The translations under genes and the position numbers were made by a program. Positions 36,379 through 44,397 of a DNA stretch of 64,000 nucleotides are shown here, one piece after another. Numbering within the stretch: position 1 is the first letter of the stretch; each line of letters opens with the position of its first letter. The stretch lies in NCBI GenBank assembly GCA_023391695.1, contig JAEWAK010000073.1:1-64000 (forward strand), given 5' to 3'. The stretch is from Bacillota bacterium. Lineage in GTDB: Bacteria > Bacillota > Clostridia > Lachnospirales > Lachnospiraceae. The notes beneath the pieces are model-generated. The model had not been told where the DNA came from and searched no databases. It was given only the letters and a program-made list of their open reading frames with translations.

Positions 36379-38340
36379 ATGGAAAATCAACTGGAAAGAA
36401 TGAAAGAACTTGTAAATCAGTTAAATGAAGCAGGTAAGGCTTACTATCAGGAAAACACGGAGATAATGAGTAATTATGAATACGATGCCCTGTATGACGA
36501 ATTGACAGGATTGGAAAAAGAAACCGGAATTGTATTATCCAATAGTCCCTCCATACATGTGGGCTATGAAATCCTAAGCGAACTTCCCAAAGTCAGGCAT
36601 GATATACCCATGCTGTCCCTGGATAAAACCAAAGAAGCCCAGACCTTAAAAGAATGGCTGGGCAGGCAGGCAGGCCTGTTATCCTGGAAACTGGACGGAC
36701 TTACCATTGTCCTGACGTATAAGGCAGGCAGGCTGTTCAGTGCGGTTACCAGGGGCAATGGGGAGTATGGTGAAGTTATAACCAATAATGCCAGGGTGTT
36801 TAAGAATATCCCGCTTAATATTACCTATACGGGAGATCTGGTACTGCGCGGAGAAGCAGTAATCAAATATTCAGATTTTGAGAAAATAAATGCTGAAATA
36901 GAAGATGTGGAAGCAAAATATAAAAATCCAAGAAATCTTTGCAGCGGCAGTGTAAGACAGTTGAATAATGAAATAACCGCAAAAAGGAAAGTGCATTTTT
37001 TTGCCTTTCATTTGGTCAGTACATCGGGTGAAATGGAATTTCACAACTTAAGAAGTAACCAGTTGGCATGGCTGAAAGATTTAGGGTTTGATATAGTAGA
37101 AACCAGGCCGGTTACGGAAGAAAACTTGGAAGAAGAGGTTGCCTGGTTTTCCGGTCAGGTAGCTGAAAATGATTTCCCCTCGGACGGTCTGGTATTAACT
37201 TTTGATGATATAGCATATGGCAGAGCCCTTGGAGCAACAGCCAAATTCCCGAGGGACTCCATTGCCTTTAAATGGGTGGATGAAATTAGGGAAACCACAT
37301 TAAATGAAATTGAATGGAGTGCTTCCAGAACCGGTCTGATTAACCCAATTGCAGTATTTGATCCGGTGGAACTGGAAGGAACCACGGTAAGCCGCGCAAG
37401 CATCCATAATATCAGTATAATGGAAGCTTTGGAGCTTGGTATCGGGGATACAATCCAGGTATATAAAGCCAATATGATTATCCCCCAGATTGCAGATAAT
37501 CTGACCAGAAGCGGCCACATCAAGATTCCGGAAAACTGTCCGGTCTGTCAGCATCCGGCAAAGATAAAACAGGAAAATGATGTAAAGGTTTTATACTGTA
37601 CCAATCCGGAATGCCTGGCCAAAAAAATAAAATCCTTAACCCATTTTGTCAGCCGGGATGCCATGAACATGGAGGGGTTATCCGAAGCGACCATAGAAAA
37701 ATTTATTGCAAAAGGGATGATTCAGGAACTGGCGGACCTGTTCCATTTAAAAAAATATAAGGAAGAGATCGTCACTATGGAGGGATTTGGTGAGAAATCT
37801 TATCAGAACCTTATTTCCTCCATTGAAAAAGCCAGGTTTACCACACCGGCCAAATTCCTGTACAGCTTAGGAATACAAAATATCGGTTTATCCAATGCAA
37901 AGTTAATATGCAAGGAATTTCACAATGATTTTAACGAAGTAAGAACAGGGGAAAAAGAAAGACTGCTGACCATACCCGGTGTAGGGGAAGTAATTGCAGA
38001 TGCATTCCTGGAATTTTTTCAAAATGAGAATAACCGGATCATAGTGGATGACTTATTAAAGGAAATTGAGTTTGAACAGGCGGATATCGTAACCGGGGAA
38101 CTTTTACTGTCCGGTAAGACTTTCGTAATTACCGGATCCTTGGAGCATTACACCAACCGGAATGAATTAAAGGAAGTTATTGAGGAAAAAGGCGGAAAGG
38201 TTACCGCTTCCGTAACGGCCAAAACGGACTTTTTAATCAATAATGATAATCTATCCAATTCCTCCAAAAATAAAAAGGCGAAGGAACTGGGAATACCAGT
38301 TATTACGGAAGAGGAATTCCTGCAAATGTTAAAGGAATAG
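36379..38340 (+). CDS. ligA: NAD-dependent DNA ligase
   Basis: Seals nicks during replication and repair. The 653 residues hold the NMN-binding Ia domain (NYEYDALYDEL), adenylation domain with the nucleotidyl lysine in SWKLDG (Lys104), OB fold, Cys4 zinc finger (CPVCQHP...CTNPECLAKK), helix-hairpin-helix repeats and a C-terminal BRCT domain (LLSGKTFVITGSLEHYTNRNELKEVIE). All domains are present. ATG 36379 is preferred over GTG 36361 because GGATGGAG lies between them. The gene follows rluF by about 45 bp. Confidence 0.94.
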   Translation: MENQLERMKELVNQLNEAGKAYYQENTEIMSNYEYDALYDELTGLEKETGIVLSNSPSIHVGYEILSELPKVRHDIPMLSLDKTKEAQTLKEWLGRQAGLLSWKLDGLTIVLTYKAGRLFSAVTRGNGEYGEVITNNARVFKNIPLNITYTGDLVLRGEAVIKYSDFEKINAEIEDVEAKYKNPRNLCSGSVRQLNNEITAKRKVHFFAFHLVSTSGEMEFHNLRSNQLAWLKDLGFDIVETRPVTEENLEEEVAWFSGQVAENDFPSDGLVLTFDDIAYGRALGATAKFPRDSIAFKWVDEIRETTLNEIEWSASRTGLINPIAVFDPVELEGTTVSRASIHNISIMEALELGIGDTIQVYKANMIIPQIADNLTRSGHIKIPENCPVCQHPAKIKQENDVKVLYCTNPECLAKKIKSLTHFVSRDAMNMEGLSEATIEKFIAKGMIQELADLFHLKKYKEEIVTMEGFGEKSYQNLISSIEKARFTTPAKFLYSLGIQNIGLSNAKLICKEFHNDFNEVRTGEKERLLTIPGVGEVIADAFLEFFQNENNRIIVDDLLKEIEFEQADIVTGELLLSGKTFVITGSLEHYTNRNELKEVIEEKGGKVTASVTAKTDFLINNDNLSNSSKNKKAKELGIPVITEEEFLQMLKE

Positions 38341-38414
38341 CAGGTTTCAGTCAACGTTTCAGTCAACAATTTTATCTGTTATTGACTTTTTATTAAAAAT
38401 ATAGTATATTATTA

Positions 38415-38703
38415 AAAAATAATAAAGGCTATGAAAAGAAAAGTAAGCAATGAGATATGTTACAGAGAGCTTCCAGGGTGAGAAGAAGCGCAGAATACAT
38501 TGCCCAAAATGGTCTTGGAGCCGCGTACCGACTACAATTACCGTATAGGCTACGATGGGAGTGCCCATTACAGCACCAGAGTATCGAAGGTAATTCCGTA
38601 CTCGCAGAGGTCCGTATTGTGAAATATGGATAAATTAAGGTGGTATCACGAAGCATATAAGCTATCGTCCTTGAAATGTAAGTGAAGGAGGATAGTTTTT
38701 TTG
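38415..38703 (+). ncRNA. T-box leader (tRNA-sensing riboswitch) upstream of metA
   Basis: A T-box motif AAGGTGGTATCACGAAGC lies at 38637-38654; its TGGT pairs with the uncharged tRNA ACCA end, so the discriminator is A. Upstream are stem I features, the AGAGAGC bulge strand and a GGGTGAGAAG distal-loop string. Downstream is the terminator CTATCGTCCTT / AAGGAGGATAG with seven T residues (38662-38702). I could not assign the specifier codon; methionine is the natural guess because metA is the next gene. Confidence 0.9.
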
Positions 38704-38746
38704 TGCTTAATTTTTTAAAGTTATCAGATAAAAATTAAAGGCTGAC

Positions 38747-38863
38747 AGATTTAGACGTATAGGAAGCACGGATCAAATAGCCGGAAGATTTAGACGTACA
38801 GGAAGTACGGATCAAATGGCCGGAAGATTTAGGCGCACGGGAATTACAGCTCAAATGACCGGG
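38747..38863 (+). repeat. Three tandem copies of a 39-bp unit between T-box and metA
   Basis: Units start at 38747, 38786 and 38825, each beginning AGATTTAG(A/G)CG. The period of 39 is a multiple of three, and one frame stays open through all units and on to 38948. No start codon with a ribosome site serves the first unit, so I do not call a gene. It occupies the metA 5' leader after the T-box terminator. Confidence 0.85.
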
Positions 38864-39023
38864 ATGTTGCGCCGAACAAATGTGAAAAAAACAGTAAAAA
38901 ATGTTTCATTACTTTTATTGTTGGAAGAGGAAATAAAAATTGAATCCTGAAAATAATCTGCTGGATTCGAAAGAATAATTGAATTTGGAAGATAATAAAA
39001 ATAAAAGAAAAGATGGTGATGAT

Positions 39024-39929
39024 ATGCCGATTAAAGTACAAAGTGATTTACCGGCAAAACGAATATTAGAAGATGAGAATATTTTTATCATGGATGAGAC
39101 AAGAGCCATGCATCAGGATATACGTCCCCTTCGCATAGCAATCCTAAACCTAATGCCCCTTAAGGAGGATACGGAAGTCCAGATTCTGCGATGTTTATCC
39201 AATACGCCCCTGCAGGTTGATGTCACTTTTTTAACGACGGGTTCTTATATCGGAAAAAATACGGCGGCCAGCCATCTGGACCAGTTTTATCTGACCTACG
39301 AAGATGTCAAGAACCTGAAGTTTGACGGTTTGATTATTACCGGAGCGCCGGTAGAACAGATGGAATTTGAAGAGGTTAACTACTGGGATGAATTAGCGGA
39401 AATTATGAAATGGTCAAAGGCCAATGTGACCTCTACCCTCCATATCTGCTGGGGAGCCCAGGCAGGCCTTTATTACCATTACGGTATTCATAAGGTACCG
39501 TTGGAACAAAAGATGTTCGGTGTATTCCCGCACCGGGTATTAAACCGCAAAGAGCCCTTTGTCCGTGGTTTTGACGATATGTTTTACGCCCCTCATTCCA
39601 GGCATACGACCGTATCCAGAGAGGATATTGCAGCTAACCCGTCTTTAACCATACTGGCTGAATCCGACGAAGCAGGTGTATTTATCGTAATAGCTGAGGA
39701 AGGCAGACAGATATTTGTAACGGGTCATCCGGAATATGACAGAATAACCCTGGACAAAGAATACAGAAGGGATAAGGAGAAAGGGATGGATATCAAACTG
39801 CCTAAGAACTATTATCCGGAAGATATGGATGATAAAAAGCCAAACCTGATCTGGCGGGCCCATTCCAATGCCATGTATACCAACTGGCTGAATTATTATG
39901 TATATCAGGTGACGCCTTACGATTTATAA
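39024..39929 (+). CDS. metA: Homoserine O-acetyltransferase (MetA family)
   Basis: Acylates homoserine, the first committed step of methionine synthesis. The 301-residue protein has the MetA catalytic Cys142 (HICWGAQAG) and the conserved histidine/glutamate region (GHPEYD). Residue 111 is Glu (GAPVEQ). In this family Glu111 is associated with acetyl-CoA use and Gly111 with succinyl-CoA, so acetyl-CoA is inferred. I begin at ATG 39024 (MPIKVQSDLPA, the family start); a TTG at 38979 would add 15 residues. Expression is probably controlled by the T-box leader upstream. Confidence 0.92.
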   Translation: MPIKVQSDLPAKRILEDENIFIMDETRAMHQDIRPLRIAILNLMPLKEDTEVQILRCLSNTPLQVDVTFLTTGSYIGKNTAASHLDQFYLTYEDVKNLKFDGLIITGAPVEQMEFEEVNYWDELAEIMKWSKANVTSTLHICWGAQAGLYYHYGIHKVPLEQKMFGVFPHRVLNRKEPFVRGFDDMFYAPHSRHTTVSREDIAANPSLTILAESDEAGVFIVIAEEGRQIFVTGHPEYDRITLDKEYRRDKEKGMDIKLPKNYYPEDMDDKKPNLIWRAHSNAMYTNWLNYYVYQVTPYDL

Positions 39930-40025
39930 GGTGCGGCCCGGCAGTAAACAGATGTTATGATCCCATAATAACCGGCAGTTAATTTTTATGAGTGAAAGAT
40001 GAGGACAGTTCACTTGTCAGAAAGG

Positions 40026-40060
40026 AAGGTCTTTGCTATCCTATAGATAGCAAGGACCTT
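40026..40060. promoter_or_regulatory. 15-bp inverted repeat before the XRE regulator
   Basis: AAGGTCTTTGCTATC pairs with GATAGCAAGGACCTT across CTATA, with one G-T pair. There is no real T run. It could end metA transcription weakly or be an operator of the following regulator, 31 bp downstream. Confidence 0.55.
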
Positions 40061-40090
40061 AGCTATTTTAATTGATTGGAGATGCATAGC

Positions 40091-41122
40091 ATGAAAATAC
40101 ATGAAGTAATACGAAAATATAGGAAGGAAGCAAATTTTACCCAGGAACAGATAGCGAATTATCTTGGGGTCACCGCACCGGCAGTAAATAAGTGGGAGAA
40201 TGGGATATCCTATCCGGATATTACACTTTTAGCCCCTTTAGCCCGTATGTTAAAAATTGATGTGGATACACTTTTATCTTTTGATGAAGAATTAACCGAT
40301 ATGGAAATTAACCAGTTTCTCACTGAAATATCGGATATGGCACAAAAAGAAGGATTTGAAAGCGCATATAAAAGGGGGGAAGCTCTGGTCAAAGAGTATT
40401 CGAATTGTGATATGCTGATTCTTTCCATAGCCCAGCTTTTAAATGCATTTCTTAAGATAAAAAATGTAGAAACTCCGGAAAGCTATGAGGCAAGGATAGT
40501 GCAATGGTATGAACTCATAGCGGCAAGTAATGATCAGAAAATTGCCTCCATGGCAATCGCATCCTTAGTCACAAAATATACGGATAAAAAAGAATTTGAA
40601 AAGGCACAGCAGCTTATAGACAGAATACCGCCCTTAGGCTATGATAAGCAAATAATACAGGCTGTACTTTATTCGAATCAAAATAAAAACAATGAGGCTT
40701 ATGAAATATATGAAAGAATGCTGTTAAATAATTCCAATGAGCTTTTAAGTATTACGCAGCTTATTCTCAAATTGCTGCTGGAGGAACAAGAGTATGCAAA
40801 AGCCGAACGATATGCCGAAATTGGCAGGAAGGTGGCCGGACTATTTGACTTGGGAGCGTATAATGGGAATATTTCGGAATTATTTTTGGCTGTGGCCAAA
40901 CGTGAAAAAGTAAGGAGTCTGGATGTTTTAGAACAAATGATTGCGGATTTTGATAAGGTTTCGGATTTCACAAAATCCGATTTATACTCGCATATAAAGT
41001 TTAAAGAATCGTCCGATACAGATTTGGCAAGGAACATGATAAAAAAAGCCTTGGAAAATGATAAAGACCTGGAATTTCTTAAAGAAGAGCATCGATATAA
41101 AGCAATCTTAAATACACTGTAG
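40091..41122 (+). CDS. XRE-family regulator with TPR-like C-terminus
   Basis: A 343-residue protein: N-terminal XRE helix-turn-helix (FTQEQIANYLGVTAPAVNKWENG) and a long, all-helical C-terminal region with tetratricopeptide-like helix pairs (for example KKEFEKAQQLIDRIPPLGYDKQIIQAVLYSNQNKNNEAYEIYERM in parts). Such proteins often sense peptides, but no peptide gene is visible nearby. Of the in-frame starts at 40076, 40082 and 40091, only the last has correct spacing from TTGGAG. Confidence 0.85.
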   Translation: MKIHEVIRKYRKEANFTQEQIANYLGVTAPAVNKWENGISYPDITLLAPLARMLKIDVDTLLSFDEELTDMEINQFLTEISDMAQKEGFESAYKRGEALVKEYSNCDMLILSIAQLLNAFLKIKNVETPESYEARIVQWYELIAASNDQKIASMAIASLVTKYTDKKEFEKAQQLIDRIPPLGYDKQIIQAVLYSNQNKNNEAYEIYERMLLNNSNELLSITQLILKLLLEEQEYAKAERYAEIGRKVAGLFDLGAYNGNISELFLAVAKREKVRSLDVLEQMIADFDKVSDFTKSDLYSHIKFKESSDTDLARNMIKKALENDKDLEFLKEEHRYKAILNTL

Positions 41123-41181
41123 GAAAAAGATTTCCGGTTTTTGGCCAAAATCAGTTTACCTGCTTGGGATTTTATAGCAGG

Positions 41182-41225
41182 AATGCCCGGTGAAATGATA
41201 TTTATTTCACCGGGCATTTCAATTT
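41182..41225 (+). terminator. Rho-independent terminator after the XRE gene
   Basis: Perfect 15-bp stem AATGCCCGGTGAAAT / ATTTCACCGGGCATT with a 7-nt loop, followed by TCAATTTT. The rest of the 323-bp gap to 41445 is AT-rich and includes a box (41312-41333) shared with the region upstream of exported paralogue 1. Confidence 0.85.
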
Positions 41226-41445
41226 TCTGCCCGGAATGGATGATCCGATGGGAGAATTTATTTATATTCTATCAGATTACATCTTAGATACGACAAATTC
41301 CCTTATAAAATGTTACAAAAATTTTAAATTTGTATATTAAAAATATTACATAATGATGAAATGATATTGATTTTTATTCCAATATTTGTTAAACTTAAAT
41401 CTGAGAATAATTATAAATGTCCGGATAATTATGAAGGAGATATTT

Positions 41446-42198
41446 ATGAAACTTAAATATAAAAAAATGGTATTTATAGTGAGTATGTGTGCAATGGGAA
41501 TAGGAATGGTGACCTTTACCATGAAAGGGGAAGCGGAAAAACAGACTGCGGATGCAAAGAAGAGCGATATATCCGTCTATGAGGAACAGCTGGCGGACAT
41601 ACTTACAAGCAACATACAGGCAGAATTATTGCCGGAAGAAAACAAAACAACGGTGCAGGCAGCAGATACCGGTACGGTTTCGGAAGTCATAGCGGTCAGC
41701 CCATTAGAAAAAGATGCTTATGATGAAATCAATAATCTGATAGAGAAGTATTATAAGGCCAAGCTTAAAAATGACATTGAAGCTTTTAAGCCCCTGGTCA
41801 ATGATACCGATTATATTAATGTGAAAGATAACGAAAGAAAGGGTAAATACGTAGAAGACTACAAAAATATATCCTGCTATACAAGGAAAGGCCTAGTCGA
41901 AGGCTCCTTTGTCGTATACGTATATCACGAAATGAAATTCACAGGCATAAAAACACTTGCACCGGGCATGGACCGGTTTTATGTCAAAACAAATAATAAT
42001 GGTAAACCATATATCTATTTTGGTGATATCGATGATAAAACGGAACGGTATTTAAAAGAAGCTGATGAATCGGAGGAAGTGATGGAACTGGTTTATAAGG
42101 TGAATGAGAAGTACCGGAAGGCAGCAGCAGATGACAGTGTGCTGAATGAATTCAAACTGAAACTGGAAGAATCCGCCCAAAACGTAACAAAATACTAA
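41446..42198 (+). CDS. Exported protein of unknown family (paralogue 2)
   Basis: A 250-residue paralogue of the protein at 34293. It has the same MKLKYKK signal/anchor start, a variable linker of about 75 residues, and a conserved C-terminal domain (YKNISCYTRKGLVEGSFVVYVYHEMKF, FYVKTNNNGKPYIYFGDID, LKLEESAQNVT). No family is recognised; the fold may be NTF2-like, but that is a guess. GAAGGAG lies 8 nt before ATG 41446. A longer in-frame start at 41386 has no ribosome site. Confidence 0.8.
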   Translation: MKLKYKKMVFIVSMCAMGIGMVTFTMKGEAEKQTADAKKSDISVYEEQLADILTSNIQAELLPEENKTTVQAADTGTVSEVIAVSPLEKDAYDEINNLIEKYYKAKLKNDIEAFKPLVNDTDYINVKDNERKGKYVEDYKNISCYTRKGLVEGSFVVYVYHEMKFTGIKTLAPGMDRFYVKTNNNGKPYIYFGDIDDKTERYLKEADESEEVMELVYKVNEKYRKAAADDSVLNEFKLKLEESAQNVTKY

Positions 42199-42224
42199 TA
42201 AATTAATTGAATAGCCAAATATGT

Positions 42225-42345
42225 CCGGGAAAAAGAGTATAAAAAACCATTCGTGCGTGTTAAAACCGGGTTTTCTGTGACTTCCGTTCTGTTCCGCTCG
42301 CAAAAAACACCTCCCGGTATCCATGGCAGAAACGTAAAGAATCGT
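42225..42345. repeat. MITE-like element, copy B (inverted relative to the 46.0-kb copy)
   Basis: The string CGGGTTTTCTGTGACTTCCG...CGCAAAAAACAC is the reverse complement of the core of the element at 45976-46143, with scattered changes. Terminal repeats are not preserved. It lies between exported paralogue 2 and the riboswitch promoter. Confidence 0.6.
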
Positions 42346-42367
42346 CACAATAAATTTCTAAAAACTA

Positions 42368-42396
42368 TTGCAATAGATGGGAAAATGTAGTACAAT
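42368..42396 (+). promoter_or_regulatory. Promoter of the c-di-GMP riboswitch
   Basis: TTGCAA (42368-42373), 17-nt spacer, TACAAT (42391-42396), about 15-20 nt before the aptamer. Confidence 0.65.
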
Positions 42397-42407
42397 ATTC
42401 CTATATT

Positions 42408-42500
42408 TGGTAAGGGCAAACTTATCGAAAGGTAAGGACGCAAAGCTTAGGGTCTAAATCTGATTACAGATACGACAGCCGGTTGCACAAAGGTAATTTA
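42408..42500 (+). ncRNA. Cyclic di-GMP-I (GEMM) riboswitch
   Basis: The conserved blocks of GEMM-I are present in order: GGGCAAAC (42414-42421), CGAAAGG with the GAAA tetraloop, GGACGCAAAGC (42435-42445), GGTCTAA and GACAGCCGGTTGC (42473-42485). The tetraloop and the GCCGG receptor fit the known fold. An intrinsic terminator follows 25-40 nt later, suggesting transcriptional control. The next gene downstream is a diguanylate cyclase, giving a feedback loop. Confidence 0.92.
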
Positions 42501-42524
42501 GATTACTGTTTATATGCAATTTAA

Positions 42525-42552
42525 GCTCTGTGTAACTTCACAGAGCCTTTTT
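42525..42552 (+). terminator. Terminator of the c-di-GMP riboswitch
   Basis: GCTCTGTG / CACAGAGC with a 6-nt loop, followed by CTTTTTAA. It is probably the expression platform. Part of the aptamer 3' flank (42487-42524) could pair alternatively. Confidence 0.85.
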
Positions 42553-42684
42553 AACATATGGCATCTGCCAGGCAGATGTTGTTGTTTGCATAAGACGTTC
42601 GCTTGAGCAAATAGCGTTAATTTTTGACGTTCACCAAGTGGGCGTCGTTATTTATGCTGACAGAATGTTGACAGAGCATTATTT

Positions 42685-42835
42685 ACGAAAGAGGTGACTG
42701 TTCAGTCACAGCGGTTCTTACGAGAGTTACAGCGAAGTTGTTACTCTTGCCGATTGCACACAAAACATGCTGAAAGAAGCATGTTTTGGCGCTGGATGAT
42801 GGTCAGCTGAATAGTTAACGAACAGTAATGGAAAA
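42685..42835. repeat. MITE-like element, copy C, between riboswitch and cyclase gene
   Basis: GATTGCACACAAAACATGC and GCATGTTTTGGCGCTGG match, in reverse complement, the inner part of the 46.0-kb element (its TGCCAAAACGCG...TTTTGTGTGCATCG). The ends GACTGTTCAGTCACAGC and the right-hand GAATAGTTAACGAACAGT recall its terminal repeats but have diverged. The remaining leader sequence 42553-42684 has no gene. Confidence 0.55.
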
Positions 42836-42867
42836 TATTAATGTGATTTAAAGAAGGTGAAATTCAG

Positions 42868-44397
42868 GTGAAAAAAAGAACTTTAAGTTGTATTTTTCAC
42901 AAAGCTTTGCACTGCGTACTTATCTCAGACTTATTCGTTGCTGAAACGCTGCTGATCTTAATTTTTCCTGTAGAATCAGTATATGCGAAAGAAAATCTTC
43001 CTGATGAAACCATTCTTAATTCACAAGCTGTTTATTTTGCGATTTTTTGTATTGCCTTAATTACCCTAAGTATACTTGCCATAATAGTTATATTACGGTC
43101 AAAGCATACCAGTGAAAAAAAAGTAAGGGAAGCTTCCCTGGAATTAAGGCATATAACAAACAGCATTCACGCAGGGTTTGTGAATTTTGACTTGGAACAT
43201 AATTATGAGATAATTTATGCCAGCAACGGATATTATGATATCGTTGGTTACAGCAGAGAAGAAATACAACAGGAATTGGAGAACAGGGTCATAACTTTGG
43301 TTTATCAGGAGGATATGGACAAGTTTAACGCACTTAGGGATGGCTTTCATAACGGGGAATATATCCAGAAAGAAGTCAGAATGCTGACGAAGAACGGCAG
43401 CATTATATGGATTTTGTTAAACGGCAACTATATTGAAGATAAAGACGGAAACCATACCATATCTGCCGTACTCATTGATATTACGGAATCCAAATTAATG
43501 CAGGAAAGGCTTTTGCTGGAGGAGGAACGTTACCGGGTTGCGGCCGAAATATCCAATGATATTTTATTTGAATATGAAATTGACGAGGATTTAATGACCT
43601 TTGCCGACAAATACAGGGAATTGTACGGAAGGGTGCCCGTTATTCACAAATTTTCCGATCCCAAAACCCATACGGACAAAATGATACACCCGGAGGATAT
43701 CGGGATATTTTCAGAATATTGCAGGGCTTTACAAAGCGGTAAGGAAATGATTGAATCGGAATTCAGGATACGGGATAGAAAGAATGATTATGTATGGTGC
43801 CACACCCGGGGAAAGACGATTTATGACGATAATAAACATGCTGCCAGGGTTATAGGCAAGATCGTCAATATCGACTTACATAAAAAGGAACTCCAGACCC
43901 TGGAATATAAAGCAAAAAGGGATCCTTTGACCGGAGTTTACAATAAGAGTACCACAAAGGACTTAATCGACCATTATATACAGAAACACAGTGATTCAAA
44001 ACATATCTTCATGATTGTGGATATAGATGATTTTAAAAGCATCAATGACCGGTATGGGCATTTGCAGGGGGATAAAATATTATCTTTTGTAATTAACCAG
44101 GTAAAGATGATTTTTTCGGCGGGTGAAATTATAGGCCGCATCGGAGGGGACGAATTTGCGGTGTTTATCGGAGATATTGCCAATAAAGAAACTGCATTTA
44201 AAAAAGCGGATTTACTCCAGTGTGCACTGCGTTCGGTTTATCGGGAAGAACAATTTGAAATATCGGTCTCCGGGAGTATTGGGGTTTCCATTTACCCGCG
44301 TGACGGTAAGAATTATAACCAGCTGCTGAATTGTGCGGATAAAGCGTTATATGATGTGAAAGACCAGGGCAAGGACGGATACAAGCTGTTTACTTAA
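42868..44397 (+). CDS. Membrane-anchored PAS-GGDEF diguanylate cyclase
   Basis: A 509-residue protein that synthesises c-di-GMP. It has an N-terminal signal-like helix (about 14-38), a second membrane helix (about 53-75), two PAS/PAC regions (about 90-210 and 215-335) and a GGDEF domain (about 340-508) with an intact GGDEF signature at 426-430 (RIGGDEFAVF) and an I-site candidate not clearly visible. It lies downstream of the c-di-GMP riboswitch, so expression is likely adjusted to the level of its product. The start is GTG 42868. Its stop overlaps the convergent spoVB-like stop by 8 bp. Confidence 0.9.
   Translation: MKKRTLSCIFHKALHCVLISDLFVAETLLILIFPVESVYAKENLPDETILNSQAVYFAIFCIALITLSILAIIVILRSKHTSEKKVREASLELRHITNSIHAGFVNFDLEHNYEIIYASNGYYDIVGYSREEIQQELENRVITLVYQEDMDKFNALRDGFHNGEYIQKEVRMLTKNGSIIWILLNGNYIEDKDGNHTISAVLIDITESKLMQERLLLEEERYRVAAEISNDILFEYEIDEDLMTFADKYRELYGRVPVIHKFSDPKTHTDKMIHPEDIGIFSEYCRALQSGKEMIESEFRIRDRKNDYVWCHTRGKTIYDDNKHAARVIGKIVNIDLHKKELQTLEYKAKRDPLTGVYNKSTTKDLIDHYIQKHSDSKHIFMIVDIDDFKSINDRYGHLQGDKILSFVINQVKMIFSAGEIIGRIGGDEFAVFIGDIANKETAFKKADLLQCALRSVYREEQFEISVSGSIGVSIYPRDGKNYNQLLNCADKALYDVKDQGKDGYKLFT

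Noticed and set aside
38747..38863. CRISPR array
   Set aside because: The three 39-bp units are contiguous with no spacers and no cas genes are near.
38816..38950. 44-codon open frame in the tandem repeats as a gene
   Set aside because: Weak ribosome site and no recognisable product; kept only as a finding about the leader.
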